From positions 1 to 10,631 of the forward strand of contig CAKUJT010000080.1 of NCBI GenBank assembly GCA_934661765.1: DNA of 10,631 nt, in the 5' to 3' direction. This DNA is from an uncultured Senegalimassilia sp. Its GTDB lineage: Bacteria; Actinomycetota; Coriobacteriia; Coriobacteriales; Eggerthellaceae. Under the pieces are notes generated by a model that ran no database searches, had not been told where the DNA came from, and saw nothing but the letters and a program-made list of their open reading frames with translations. Made by a program: the position numbers and the translations under genes. Positions 1 to 6,422 of this stretch are shown here, piece by piece (within the stretch, counting starts at the first letter, position 1; every line of letters begins with the position of its first letter).

Positions 1-453
1 GTGTCCAAGGTCGTCAAGGGTGGTCGCCGCTTCGGTCTGACCGCGCTGGTGGTCGTGGGCGACCGCAACGGCCACGTTGGCATCGGCATGGGCAAGTCCC
101 AGGAAGTGCCTACGGCCATCAAGAAGGGCGTGGAGGACGCTAAGAAGAACATGTTCTCCGTGCCGCTGACCGACGAGAAGACGCTGCCGCATGAGATTAT
201 CGGCGAGTTCGGTGCCGGTCGCGTTCTGATCAAGCCTGCTGTTCCCGGTACCGGCGTTATCGCCGGCGGCGCTGCTCGTGCCGTCCTGGAGCTGTCCGGC
301 GTGGAGAACGTCCTGTGCAAGTCTCTGGGCACCGACAACGTCATGAACGTCGTCAAGGCCACGGCCGAGGGTCTGAAGGAAATGCAGTCTCCCGAGTCCG
401 TCGCCGAGCGTCGTGGCATTTCCGTTGCCAAGATCTACGGCTGGAAGGAGTAA
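1..453 (+). CDS. rpsE: 30S ribosomal protein S5 (5' end missing)
   Basis: Ribosomal protein S5 of the small subunit, which helps form the mRNA entry region and contributes to decoding accuracy. The visible 150 residues carry the family signatures: VVKGGRRF and TALVVVGD near the left end, [14 protein letters not shown], then [15 protein letters not shown] and [10 protein letters not shown]. The GTG at position 1 is almost certainly not the start. In S5 proteins the VSK(T/V)VKGGR motif lies about 20 or more residues inside the protein, in the N-terminal double-stranded RNA-binding domain, so the true start lies left of the window. The C-terminus (KIYGWKE) is intact. The last codons contain AAGGAG (445-450), which serves as the ribosome binding site of rpmD 3 bases after the stop. 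This implies co-transcription and probable translational coupling. Confidence 0.97.
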   Translation: MSKVVKGGRRFGLTALVVVGDRNGHVGIGMGKSQEVPTAIKKGVEDAKKNMFSVPLTDEKTLPHEIIGEFGAGRVLIKPAVPGTGVIAGGAARAVLELSGVENVLCKSLGTDNVMNVVKATAEGLKEMQSPESVAERRGISVAKIYGWKE

Positions 454-456
454 CCC

Positions 457-648
457 ATGTCCGACGCTAAGAAGACGCTGCGTCTTACGCAGGTGAAGAG
501 CTCCATCGGTTACAAGAAGGATCAGGCTGCAACGCTCAAGGCCCTGGGCCTTGGCAAGATCGGCCGCTCCATCGACCAGGTCGACAATGCCAACATCCGT
601 GGCATGATCTTCAAGGTGAAGCATCTCATCAAGGTGGAGGAGCTGTAA
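457..648 (+). CDS. rpmD: 50S ribosomal protein L30
   Basis: Ribosomal protein L30 of the large subunit, 63 residues, the usual bacterial length of about 60. It has the typical short form: a first beta strand (KTLRLTQVKSSIGY), a basic helix (KKDQAATLKALGLGKIG), and the closing strand (IRGMIFKVKHLIKVEE). The ATG lies 3 bases after the rpsE stop, with AAGGAG inside the rpsE end, so the two are one operon. The position between rpsE and rplO is the classic spc order. What is odd is the 159-base gap that follows before rplO, where these genes normally almost touch. Confidence 0.97.
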   Translation: MSDAKKTLRLTQVKSSIGYKKDQAATLKALGLGKIGRSIDQVDNANIRGMIFKVKHLIKVEEL

Positions 649-665
649 AGTTCCCGATCGCCACC

Positions 666-694
666 TTGGCATACTTACCCGTCTAGGGTAGAAT
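666..694 (+). promoter_or_regulatory. Sigma-70-type promoter internal to the spc operon, for rplO-secY
   Basis: TTGGCA (666-671), a 17-base spacer and TAGAAT (689-694) differ from the vegetative consensus at one position in each box. The predicted transcription start is near 700-702. The promoter lies in the gap between rpmD and rplO, so rplO and secY can be transcribed independently of the upstream ribosomal genes. It is predicted from sequence only. Confidence 0.7.
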
Positions 695-697
695 TCT

Positions 698-784
698 CGA
701 TTGGCGTGTCGGCTTCCGGCGCGCCAATCGGCTGTATTGGAAGTTTGCTGGCGGCGAGCTGCCAGCACCGGGCGGGAGCCCGGT
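698..784 (+). promoter_or_regulatory. Structured 5' leader of rplO: three consecutive hairpins
   Basis: Three stem-loops follow each other without long gaps. Hairpin 1 pairs 698-712 with 716-730: 15 pairs including two G-U, closed by a CUU loop, with an outer perfect 9-base inverted repeat CGATTGGCG/CGCCAATCG. Hairpin 2 pairs 746-754 with 759-767 around a CGAG loop. Hairpin 3 pairs 767-773 with 778-784 around GGGA, a GNRA-type tetraloop; base 767 can belong to only one of hairpins 2 and 3. None is followed by a T-run, so they do not look like intrinsic terminators. The ribosome binding site AAGGAG (796-801) lies 12 bases past the last stem. Autoregulatory ribosomal-protein leaders are an established class, and this could be one, but I do not recognise it as a named family. 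Confidence 0.6.
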
Positions 785-807
785 AAGCTATCTGCAAGGA
801 GAAAAGA

Positions 808-1257
808 ATGGAACTCAAGGACCTCAAGCCCGCAGAGGGCTCTCGTAAGAACCGCAAGCGCGTCGGCCGCGGCCACGCTGCCGGCCAGGGCAAGACCGCT
901 GGCCGCGGTATGAACGGCCAGAAGTCCCGCTCCGGTGGCGGCAAGGGCGCCGGCTTCGAGGGCGGCCAGACTCCGCTGGCCCGTCGTCTGCCGAAGCTGC
1001 CCGGCTTCCGCAACATCAACCGCGTGGAGTACCTGCCCGTCAACGTCTCCCGTCTCGAGGAGAAGTTCGAGGCCGGCGACGTCGTCGACGGTGCTTCCCT
1101 GAAGGCTAAGGGCATCATCAAGCATGAGGACGCCCTGGTGAAGGTTCTCGGCGATGGCGACATCACCAAGGCCCTGACCATCAAGGTCGACAAGGTTTCT
1201 GCCTCCGCCAAGGCGAAGATCGAGGCAGCTGGCGGAAAGGTCGAAGAGCCTTGCTAA
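808..1257 (+). CDS. rplO: 50S ribosomal protein L15
   Basis: Ribosomal protein L15, a late-assembly large-subunit protein that threads a basic, flexible N-terminal arm through 23S rRNA. Its 149 residues match the family length of about 145-150. Visible features are the very basic glycine-rich arm (residues about 10-50, with [17 protein letters not shown] and [23 protein letters not shown]) followed by the globular part ending in [12 protein letters not shown]. The ATG has AAGGAG 6 bases upstream. The stop overlaps the TTG start of secY by 7 bases, so secY translation is probably coupled to it. It has its own predicted promoter and hairpin leader (see 666-784). Confidence 0.97.
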   Translation: MELKDLKPAEGSRKNRKRVGRGHAAGQGKTAGRGMNGQKSRSGGGKGAGFEGGQTPLARRLPKLPGFRNINRVEYLPVNVSRLEEKFEAGDVVDGASLKAKGIIKHEDALVKVLGDGDITKALTIKVDKVSASAKAKIEAAGGKVEEPC

Positions 1258-2531
1258 GCTCTATCATCGACGCGTTCAAGGTTCCCGAGCTGCGCAAGAA
1301 GATCTTGTTCACGCTGGGCATCCTTGCGCTCTATCGATTCGGTTCCTACGTGCCGGTTCCCGGCATCCCGTTCCACGAGTTCGCTGACTCGTTCCAGGAT
1401 TCGGGCGTGTCCATGACCATGCTGGACCTGTTCACCGGCGGTGCGCTTTCGAACTTCTCGGTATTCTCGCTGGGCATCATGCCCTACATCACCGCATCCA
1501 TCATCATGCAGCTGATGCAGGGCGTTATCCCGGCGGTGGGCCGTTGGGCGAAGGAAGGCGAGACCGGCAGGCGTCGCATCACTCAGGTCACGCGTTACCT
1601 GACGCTGGCCCTAGGCCTGATCAACGCCATCGGCTACCTGCTGCTGTTCAAGTCCCCGCAGTACGGCGTGGTGTTCTCTTCCGAGGTCCCCGAGATCGTC
1701 ACCGACATTCTGGTGGTGTTCACGTTGGTGGCCGGTACCGCGTTCATCATGTGGATGGGCGAGCTCATCACGCAGCGCGGCGTCGGCAACGGCATGTCGC
1801 TCATCATCTTCGTGAGCATCGTCAGCCGTGTGCCTTCGGCCATCTTCTCTTCGGTGAACCTGACCACCGATACCGGAATGGGTATCGCCATCACGGCGCT
1901 CATTCTGGCAGTGGTGCTCGTGTGCATCCCCGCGATCATCTTCGTGGAGCGCGCACAGCGCCGTATCCCGGTGAACTACGCCAAGCGCGTGCAGGGTCGT
2001 AAGATGATGGGCGGTCAGTCCACCTACATTCCCCTGAAGGTGAATGCGGCGGGCGTCATCCCGATCATCTTCGCAAGCTGCCTGATCTACTTCCCGGCTC
2101 AGCTTGCTGCTCTGTTCAACGTGGGTTGGCTGACGGCGTTCGCCGATGCCATCTCCACGGGTTGGGTGAACTGGATCCTCACCATCGCGCTCATCGTCTT
2201 CTTCGCGTATTTCTACACCTCCATGGTGTTTAATCCCGAGGAGACGGCGGACAACCTGCGCAAGCAGGGCGGCTTCATTCCCGGTGTTCGTCCCGGTTCC
2301 GCTACCGTGATCTACATCAAGAACGTGCTGCATCGCGTCACGCTTCCGGGCGGCATCTTCATCGCGGTCATCGCGGTCGTGCCGACCATTATCTTCTACT
2401 TTACCGGCAACACGCTTATCCAGGCGTTCGGCGGTACTTCCATCCTGATCATGATCGGCGTTGCGCTCGATACTATGAGCAAGGTTGAAAGCCAGTTGAA
2501 GATGCACAACTACGAGGGATTCTTCAAGTAA
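1251..2531 (+). CDS. secY: Preprotein translocase channel subunit SecY
   Basis: SecY is the membrane-embedded pore of the SecYEG translocase, through which unfolded proteins are exported or inserted. At 426 residues it has the full normal length, with about ten membrane segments. Family motifs are visible: [20 protein letters not shown] at the N-terminus, a [10 protein letters not shown] segment (75-84), GRRRITQ (106-112), the cytoplasmic loop [11 protein letters not shown] (around 236-246), [15 protein letters not shown] (260-274), and [18 protein letters not shown] (328-345), the loop that contacts SecA and the ribosome. The start is TTG at 1251, within the last codons of rplO. The next Met is residue 55, inside the fold, so TTG is the only sensible start. 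A weak AAAGG (1236-1240) lies 10 bases upstream. The gene closes the operon, ahead of a strong terminator. Confidence 0.97.
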   Translation: MLSSIIDAFKVPELRKKILFTLGILALYRFGSYVPVPGIPFHEFADSFQDSGVSMTMLDLFTGGALSNFSVFSLGIMPYITASIIMQLMQGVIPAVGRWAKEGETGRRRITQVTRYLTLALGLINAIGYLLLFKSPQYGVVFSSEVPEIVTDILVVFTLVAGTAFIMWMGELITQRGVGNGMSLIIFVSIVSRVPSAIFSSVNLTTDTGMGIAITALILAVVLVCIPAIIFVERAQRRIPVNYAKRVQGRKMMGGQSTYIPLKVNAAGVIPIIFASCLIYFPAQLAALFNVGWLTAFADAISTGWVNWILTIALIVFFAYFYTSMVFNPEETADNLRKQGGFIPGVRPGSATVIYIKNVLHRVTLPGGIFIAVIAVVPTIIFYFTGNTLIQAFGGTSILIMIGVALDTMSKVESQLKMHNYEGFFK

Positions 2532-2552
2532 GGAAACCTTGCAGTTACCGAT

Positions 2553-2580
2553 AGGGAGGGCCTTCGGGCCCTCCCTTTTT
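2553..2580 (+). terminator. Rho-independent terminator after secY
   Basis: GGGAGGGCC (2554-2562), loop TTCG (2563-2566), GGCCCTCCC (2567-2575), then five T. The stem is 9 perfect pairs, plus an A-T pair at 2553/2576 drawn from the T-run. UUCG is an exceptionally stable tetraloop. The terminator ends the rplO-secY transcript and separates it from adk. Confidence 0.93.
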
Positions 2581-2588
2581 GTTATGAT
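2580..2588 (+). promoter_or_regulatory. Extended -10 promoter for adk, fused to the secY terminator tail
   Basis: TGTTATGAT fits the extended -10 form TGN-TATNAT. It starts with the last T of the secY terminator T-run. The region where a -35 box would lie is the terminator stem and has no consensus, which extended -10 promoters tolerate. The predicted start is near 2595, giving a leader of about 36 bases for adk. Confidence 0.5.
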
Positions 2589-2630
2589 GGGAATTGCATT
2601 ATCTGCATATCTCGAAAGGATTGCTTCACC

Positions 2631-3257
2631 ATGAACATCGTGTTGCTGGGCGCCCCGGGCGCCGGTAAGGGCACGCAGGCTGCCAAGCTGGTCGAGGATT
2701 GCGGCCTGTGCCATATCTCCACGGGCGACATCCTTCGCGCTGCCGTTAAGAATCAGACCCCCCTGGGCGTTAAGGCCAAGGGCTTCATGGATGCCGGCGA
2801 GCTGGTTCCCGACGAGCTGATCATCGACCTGATGAAGGAGCGCATCGAGCAGCCTGACACCGAGAAAGGCGTCATTCTGGACGGTTTCCCGCGTACCACC
2901 ACGCAGGCTGTGGCTCTTGACACCATGCTGGCCGAGCTCAAGCGCCCGTTGAACGCCGCTCTGCTCATCGATGTCGACTTCGAGGTCATCGTCAAGCGCC
3001 TGACTTCCCGTCGTATGTGCAAGGAATGCGGCCACATCGGCTCCGTCGCCGATGCCGCTTGCCCCGCATGCGGTGGTGAGATGTACCAGCGCGATGACGA
3101 CAACGAGGCCACGGTGCGCAATCGTCTTGACGTCTACGAGAAGTCCACGGCTCCGCTGATCGATTACTATCGTGGTTGCGACCTGCTCGTGTCCATCGAT
3201 GGCGACCGCGATGTCGACGTTGTGTACGCTGATGTGAAGCAGGCTCTGGGTCTGTAG
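2631..3257 (+). CDS. adk: Adenylate kinase, zinc-LID type
   Basis: Adenylate kinase interconverts ATP + AMP and 2 ADP in the cytoplasm. Its 208 residues make it a long-type enzyme with a LID domain. Motifs in order: P-loop GAPGAGKGTQ (7-16), AMP-binding STGDILR (30-36), DGFPRT (84-89), the LID with C130-x2-C133 and C144-x2-C147, then YQRDDDNEATVRNRL. The four LID cysteines form the structural zinc site known from Gram-positive adenylate kinases; the stretch between the two pairs is short (10 residues). The ATG has GAAAGGA (2614-2620) 10 bases upstream. adk normally follows secY in the same operon. Here a terminator and a separate promoter stand between them, and another terminator follows, so it appears to be monocistronic. 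Confidence 0.97.
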   Translation: MNIVLLGAPGAGKGTQAAKLVEDCGLCHISTGDILRAAVKNQTPLGVKAKGFMDAGELVPDELIIDLMKERIEQPDTEKGVILDGFPRTTTQAVALDTMLAELKRPLNAALLIDVDFEVIVKRLTSRRMCKECGHIGSVADAACPACGGEMYQRDDDNEATVRNRLDVYEKSTAPLIDYYRGCDLLVSIDGDRDVDVVYADVKQALGL

Positions 3258-3288
3258 CATCTGCCGTAAAACGTGCATATTGCTTGAG

Positions 3289-3316
3289 AGGGAGGGGTGA
3301 AACTACCCCTCCCTTT
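3289..3316 (+). terminator. Rho-independent terminator after adk
   Basis: GGGAGGGGT (3290-3298) pairs perfectly with ACCCCTCCC (3305-3313) around a six-base loop, GAAACT. It is followed by TTTGCTT, a short T-run, and A3289 can add a pair with T3314. The stem resembles the one after secY but has a different loop. Confidence 0.88.
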
Positions 3317-3326
3317 GCTTATCCCG

Positions 3327-3332
3327 TATAAT
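3327..3332 (+). promoter_or_regulatory. Perfect TATAAT -10 box at the start of the membrane-protein gene
   Basis: TATAAT is followed 10 bases later by the ATG at 3343. No -35 consensus is visible, because that position falls in the adk terminator stem. A start site about 7 bases downstream (near 3339) would give a leader of only about 4 bases. There is no Shine-Dalgarno sequence before any candidate ATG, which fits leaderless translation. Confidence 0.5.
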
Positions 3333-3342
3333 GTTTCGCCGT

Positions 3343-5520
3343 ATGCCTACCATGAAGCAGAACATATCCTACTGGCACCAGCAGCTTATGCTTAAGCATG
3401 GCGCTACGGTAAAGCACGTCGTGAAGAGCGCCGTGCTGCTGATTCTTGCTGCTTTGGTGCTGGAAACGTTCGTGTTCAACTTCAACTACTTCCGCACGGC
3501 GGGCTATCACACCACCAATCTGGACAATCGTCTGTCGCTGACGAAGACCCTCGATAACCAGTATCGCGTCACTGAGGTCAATCACGTCATCGAGTTCAAG
3601 AACCTCAACTCCGAGGTTCATAACGTGTGGCTGAACTTCGATTACCGGCAGCCCGCGCAGCAGTTGAAGGTGAAGATCCAGTTCACTGACGAGGCTCATA
3701 GCACCTACTTCGATTCCACCGAGTACACGGTGGGCGTTCCCGAGGTGGACGTCAATACGCTGTGCGATCAGAGCGAGTACATCAATCTGAACACCACGGG
3801 GTTGGTGACCAACCTTAAGATCACCATCACCGGCGAGGATATCAACTATCCGGTGAAGCTTTCCGACGTGTCCATCAACGCGCGGGAGCCGTTCCTGTTC
3901 AATCAAACGCGTTTCCTATTCACGCTGGGTATCTTGGCGCTTGCGTTTATCTTCCGTCCGAAGTCTGCCATTTACCGCATCGGCATCGTGCGCAATCCTC
4001 GCAAGTCGAAGGCTGCGCTCATTGCCGCTGTGGCAATCGAGGTCGTGTTGCTGAGCTCCTATCTGTTCATGGGCTCGAATCTGGTTGGCGTCGCCACCAG
4101 CACGTACAACTCCGGCTCGTGGGATGGTACCGGCATTGCCAACACGTTCAAGGTCGGCGGCGAAAACGCCCAGCAATACGCCGAGCTTGCCAAGTCCATG
4201 GCGCATGGCCAGCTGTACTTGGATGAAACCCCTCCGCAGTGGCTCCAGGAAATGGATGACCCTTACGACAAGGGCGCTCGCGACGAGTTGCAAAAGGAAA
4301 CGGGCGAGGAGTACCTGTTCGACGTCGCCTACCATGATGGGCACTACTATGTGTACTTCGGCGTGGTTCCCGTGCTCGTGTTCTACTTGCCGTTCTATTT
4401 GTTGACCGGGTCGAATTTCCCTACAGCCATCGGCGTGCTCATAGCCGTCATCATGTTCGTGCTGGGTTGTTCGGCGTTGCTTGACAGGTTCGCGCGCTAT
4501 CACTTCAAGCGCGTCAGCCTTGGCCTGTACCTGTTGCTGCAGATTCCGCTCGTCATGTGCTGCGGCATCCTGTACCTGCTGAAGTTCCCCACGTTCTACT
4601 CGCTTCCCATTTCCATGGGCTTGGCGTTCTCGGTGTGGGGCCTGTATCTGTGGATGCGCGGTCGTGCGGCGAAACGTCCTTGCGGTTGGTATCTGGGCGG
4701 AAGCCTGTGCATGGCCTTGGTTGTCGGATGCCGTCCGCAACTTATCGTGCTGTCGTTGGTAGCGTTCCCCTTGTTCTGGCGCAAGTACATCACGAAGCGC
4801 ACCATCCTTACGCGCAAGGGCGCAATCGAGTTCGCGTGTTTGATCGCTCCTTATGTCGTAGTGGCCGCTGGGCTGATGCTGTACAACCATGCTCGCTTTG
4901 GCAGCTTCACTGATTTCGGAGCGAATTACAACCTGACGGTCAACGACATGACCAAGCGCGGCTGGAACATCGGGCGTTTGGCTCCGGCGCTGTTCGCGTA
5001 CTTCCTGCAGCCGCCTTCCATGACCGGCGTGTTCCCGTTCCTGCAGCCTGCTCCGTTTGAGACCACGTACCTGGGGCAGACCATCAAGGAGGTCACGTTC
5101 GGCGGCGTGCTGGCGTGCCTTCCCATCCTGTGGATCCTGCCGTTCTCGCGCCGTATCCTGGCTCTGCGCTTCAAGACGCGCTCGACGCGAACCATTGCGG
5201 GCGTCATCATCGCTTTGCTGTTCGGCGGCGTGGTGGTTGCGCTGATGGATGCGCAGATGGCGGGTATCTTGCAGCGCTACTATGCGGACTTCAGCTTCAT
5301 GTTCTTGGCGGCATCGGTGCTATTGGCGTTCATCGTCAATGAGAACCTGAGGCCCGGATCGACGGCCCAGGTGCTGCTCATGAAGGGGCTGCTGACGCTC
5401 GTCTGCATCTCGGTGCTGTACGTTGCGCTTCTTTGCTTCGTTCCGGAGACCGGCTGGTTCTCCGATATCTACCCCTGGTCGTATCAGGACATCATCGAGA
5501 CGGTGCTGTTCTGGACCTAG
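3343..5520 (+). CDS. Large polytopic membrane protein, putative GT-C-type glycosyltransferase-like
   Basis: A 725-residue membrane protein that I cannot assign to a named family. It has an N-terminal membrane segment (about residues 28-45) and a roughly 140-residue polar, beta-rich, Asn/Thr-rich domain probably outside the membrane. About ten further hydrophobic segments run from about residue 190 to the C-terminus. After the third segment comes a long loop with GENAQQYAELAKSM and HGQLYLD (starting near 273), then DGHYYVYFGVVPVLVFYLP (from 332) and a CRPQL motif (463-467). A first large external loop of the form acidic-xx-Y-xx-LA-xx-G, followed by (Y/H)YYxYFG, recalls GT-C glycosyltransferases that use lipid-linked sugars; substrate and activity are inferences. 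Starts at ATG 3331, 3343 and 3352 are all possible. The one at 3331 overlaps the TATAAT box, so 3343 or 3352 is favoured. Terminators and spacing isolate it from adk and nagB. Confidence 0.75.
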   Translation: MPTMKQNISYWHQQLMLKHGATVKHVVKSAVLLILAALVLETFVFNFNYFRTAGYHTTNLDNRLSLTKTLDNQYRVTEVNHVIEFKNLNSEVHNVWLNFDYRQPAQQLKVKIQFTDEAHSTYFDSTEYTVGVPEVDVNTLCDQSEYINLNTTGLVTNLKITITGEDINYPVKLSDVSINAREPFLFNQTRFLFTLGILALAFIFRPKSAIYRIGIVRNPRKSKAALIAAVAIEVVLLSSYLFMGSNLVGVATSTYNSGSWDGTGIANTFKVGGENAQQYAELAKSMAHGQLYLDETPPQWLQEMDDPYDKGARDELQKETGEEYLFDVAYHDGHYYVYFGVVPVLVFYLPFYLLTGSNFPTAIGVLIAVIMFVLGCSALLDRFARYHFKRVSLGLYLLLQIPLVMCCGILYLLKFPTFYSLPISMGLAFSVWGLYLWMRGRAAKRPCGWYLGGSLCMALVVGCRPQLIVLSLVAFPLFWRKYITKRTILTRKGAIEFACLIAPYVVVAAGLMLYNHARFGSFTDFGANYNLTVNDMTKRGWNIGRLAPALFAYFLQPPSMTGVFPFLQPAPFETTYLGQTIKEVTFGGVLACLPILWILPFSRRILALRFKTRSTRTIAGVIIALLFGGVVVALMDAQMAGILQRYYADFSFMFLAASVLLAFIVNENLRPGSTAQVLLMKGLLTLVCISVLYVALLCFVPETGWFSDIYPWSYQDIIETVLFWT

Positions 5521-5563
5521 GCGGCGGCGCGCGGCGGGCGGTCGCTGCGCGTGCTAAACCCCA
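5521..5563 (+). other. Very GC-rich spacer with an 8-pair hairpin, possible terminator
   Basis: Just after the membrane-protein stop, 5529-5536 pairs with 5543-5550 (eight pairs, one G-U) around a GGCGGT loop. It is not followed by a T-run but by GTGCTAAACCCC, so termination, if any, would be weak. No convincing promoter for nagB is visible between here and the nagB start. Confidence 0.3.
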
Positions 5564-5580
5564 TTGTCAACTCCGACCGA

Positions 5581-5596
5581 TTTTCAACGGCGAAAG
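5581..5596 (+). promoter_or_regulatory. Motif TTTTCAACGGCGAAAG upstream of nagB, shared with nanE
   Basis: This 16-base stretch matches 13 of 16 positions of 9936-9951 upstream of nanE, and each contains TTTC-N6-GAAA, a short inverted repeat. It ends just before the nagB ribosome binding site AAAGGG (5597-5602). It could be an operator, or simply a shared AU-rich ribosome-binding context; GAAAGG also precedes adk and nagA. Confidence 0.3.
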
Positions 5597-5608
5597 AAAG
5601 GGCATAAC

Positions 5609-6334
5609 ATGCAACTGTTCATCGAGGAGACCTACGAGGATATGAGCCGTCGCGCGGCTGATCTGATCGCCGCGCAGCTGATCGTGGACCCGGCTTCCAC
5701 GCTGGGCCTGGCAACCGGCTCCACGCCCATCGGGCTGTACGCCGACCTGGTTGAGGACTTCCAGGCCGACCGTATCAGCTTCGAGCAGGTCACCACGTTC
5801 AACCTGGACGAGTATCGCGGTCTGTCCCCCGAGCATGACCAGAGCTACCGTTACTTCATGCAGAAGAACCTCTTCGACCATGTCGACATCGATCCCGAAG
5901 CCACCAGCGTCCCCGATGGCGCCAACCCTGATGCGCAGGCTGCTTGCGAGTCTTACGAGCTGGCCATCAGCGAGGCCGGCGGCATCGACTTGCAGCTGCT
6001 GGGTCTGGGCCACAACGGCCACATCGGCTTCAACGAGCCTTGCGACGAGTTCCCCGTGCGCACTCACGTGGTTGAGCTGACGGAGAGCACCATCAACGCC
6101 AACAGCCGCCTGTTCGAGTCCATCGACCAGGTTCCCCGCGAGGCATACACCATGGGCATCGGCACCATCATGAAGGCGCGCGCCATCCTGGTGGTGGCCA
6201 GCGGCGTCGATAAGGCGCAGATCGTGCGCGACGCGTTCTTCGGCCCCGTCACCCCGCAGGTTCCCGCGTCGGTGCTGCAGCTGCATCCCAACGTCACCGT
6301 CGTGGTGGACGCCGAGGCCGGCTCGCTGCTGTAA
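5609..6334 (+). CDS. nagB: Glucosamine-6-phosphate deaminase
   Basis: Converts glucosamine-6-phosphate to fructose-6-phosphate plus ammonia in the cytoplasm, the last step of GlcNAc and sialic acid use. The protein has 241 residues, the length of the short NagB form. The LATGSTPIGLY phosphate-binding segment lies near residue 35, NLDEYRGL at 65-72 with D67 as the likely catalytic base, and GHNGHIGFNEP at 134-144. H138 and E143 match the E. coli catalytic His143 and Glu148. N136 stands where E. coli has Asp141, a change I recall as common in Gram-positive enzymes. The ATG at 5609 begins MQLFIEETYEDMS, the normal N-terminus, with AAAGGG 6 bases upstream. An in-frame TTG at 5564 would add an unlikely basic tail. 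nagA follows after 88 bases containing a promoter and a hairpin. Confidence 0.95.
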   Translation: MQLFIEETYEDMSRRAADLIAAQLIVDPASTLGLATGSTPIGLYADLVEDFQADRISFEQVTTFNLDEYRGLSPEHDQSYRYFMQKNLFDHVDIDPEATSVPDGANPDAQAACESYELAISEAGGIDLQLLGLGHNGHIGFNEPCDEFPVRTHVVELTESTINANSRLFESIDQVPREAYTMGIGTIMKARAILVVASGVDKAQIVRDAFFGPVTPQVPASVLQLHPNVTVVVDAEAGSLL

Positions 6335-6344
6335 GGCGTGTTGT

Positions 6345-6353
6345 TGCTATAAT
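6345..6353 (+). promoter_or_regulatory. Extended -10 promoter for nagA (TGCTATAAT)
   Basis: A perfect TATAAT with the TGN extension begins 10 bases after the nagB stop. No good -35 box is visible about 17 bases upstream, which extended -10 promoters tolerate. The predicted start is near 6360, immediately before the hairpin at 6366-6399. Confidence 0.6.
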
Positions 6354-6365
6354 CGATAACACATC

Positions 6366-6399
6366 GGAAGGGCTTTCCGCCAACGCGGGAAGCCCTTCC
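6366..6399 (+). promoter_or_regulatory. Long hairpin between nagB and nagA (attenuator, terminator or 5' stabiliser)
   Basis: The outer arms GGAAGGGCTT (6366-6375) and AAGCCCTTCC (6390-6399) are perfect. With the inner pairs the stem reaches 15 base pairs (one G-U) closed by a CAAC loop. The following bases ATATTTG form a weak T-run. The nagA ribosome binding site AAAGGAG (6407-6413) starts 8 bases later. Because a promoter lies upstream and the gene downstream, it sits at the extreme 5' end of the predicted nagA mRNA. It could also trim the nagB transcript. Confidence 0.7.
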
Positions 6400-6422
6400 A
6401 TATTTGAAAGGAGCATGCGGAT

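Noticed and set aside
1..3. GTG at the window edge as the start of rpsE
   Set aside because: [11 protein letters not shown] is an internal motif of S5; about 20 or more N-terminal residues should precede it, so the gene is cut by the edge.
1611..3278. A 555-codon open frame on the minus strand across secY and adk
   Set aside because: It is antisense to two certain genes and crosses their terminator. Its protein is low-complexity, His/Asp/Arg-rich and family-less, as expected for a shadow frame in GC-rich coding DNA.
3916..4890. Long minus-strand open frame inside the membrane-protein gene
   Set aside because: Same codon-phase shadow effect: Gln/His/Arg-rich composition, no recognisable domain, and no promoter or ribosome binding site seen.
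5564..5608. TTG at 5564 as the nagB start
   Set aside because: It adds a basic, unconserved 15-residue extension; ATG 5609 has a good ribosome binding site and begins the normal NagB N-terminus.
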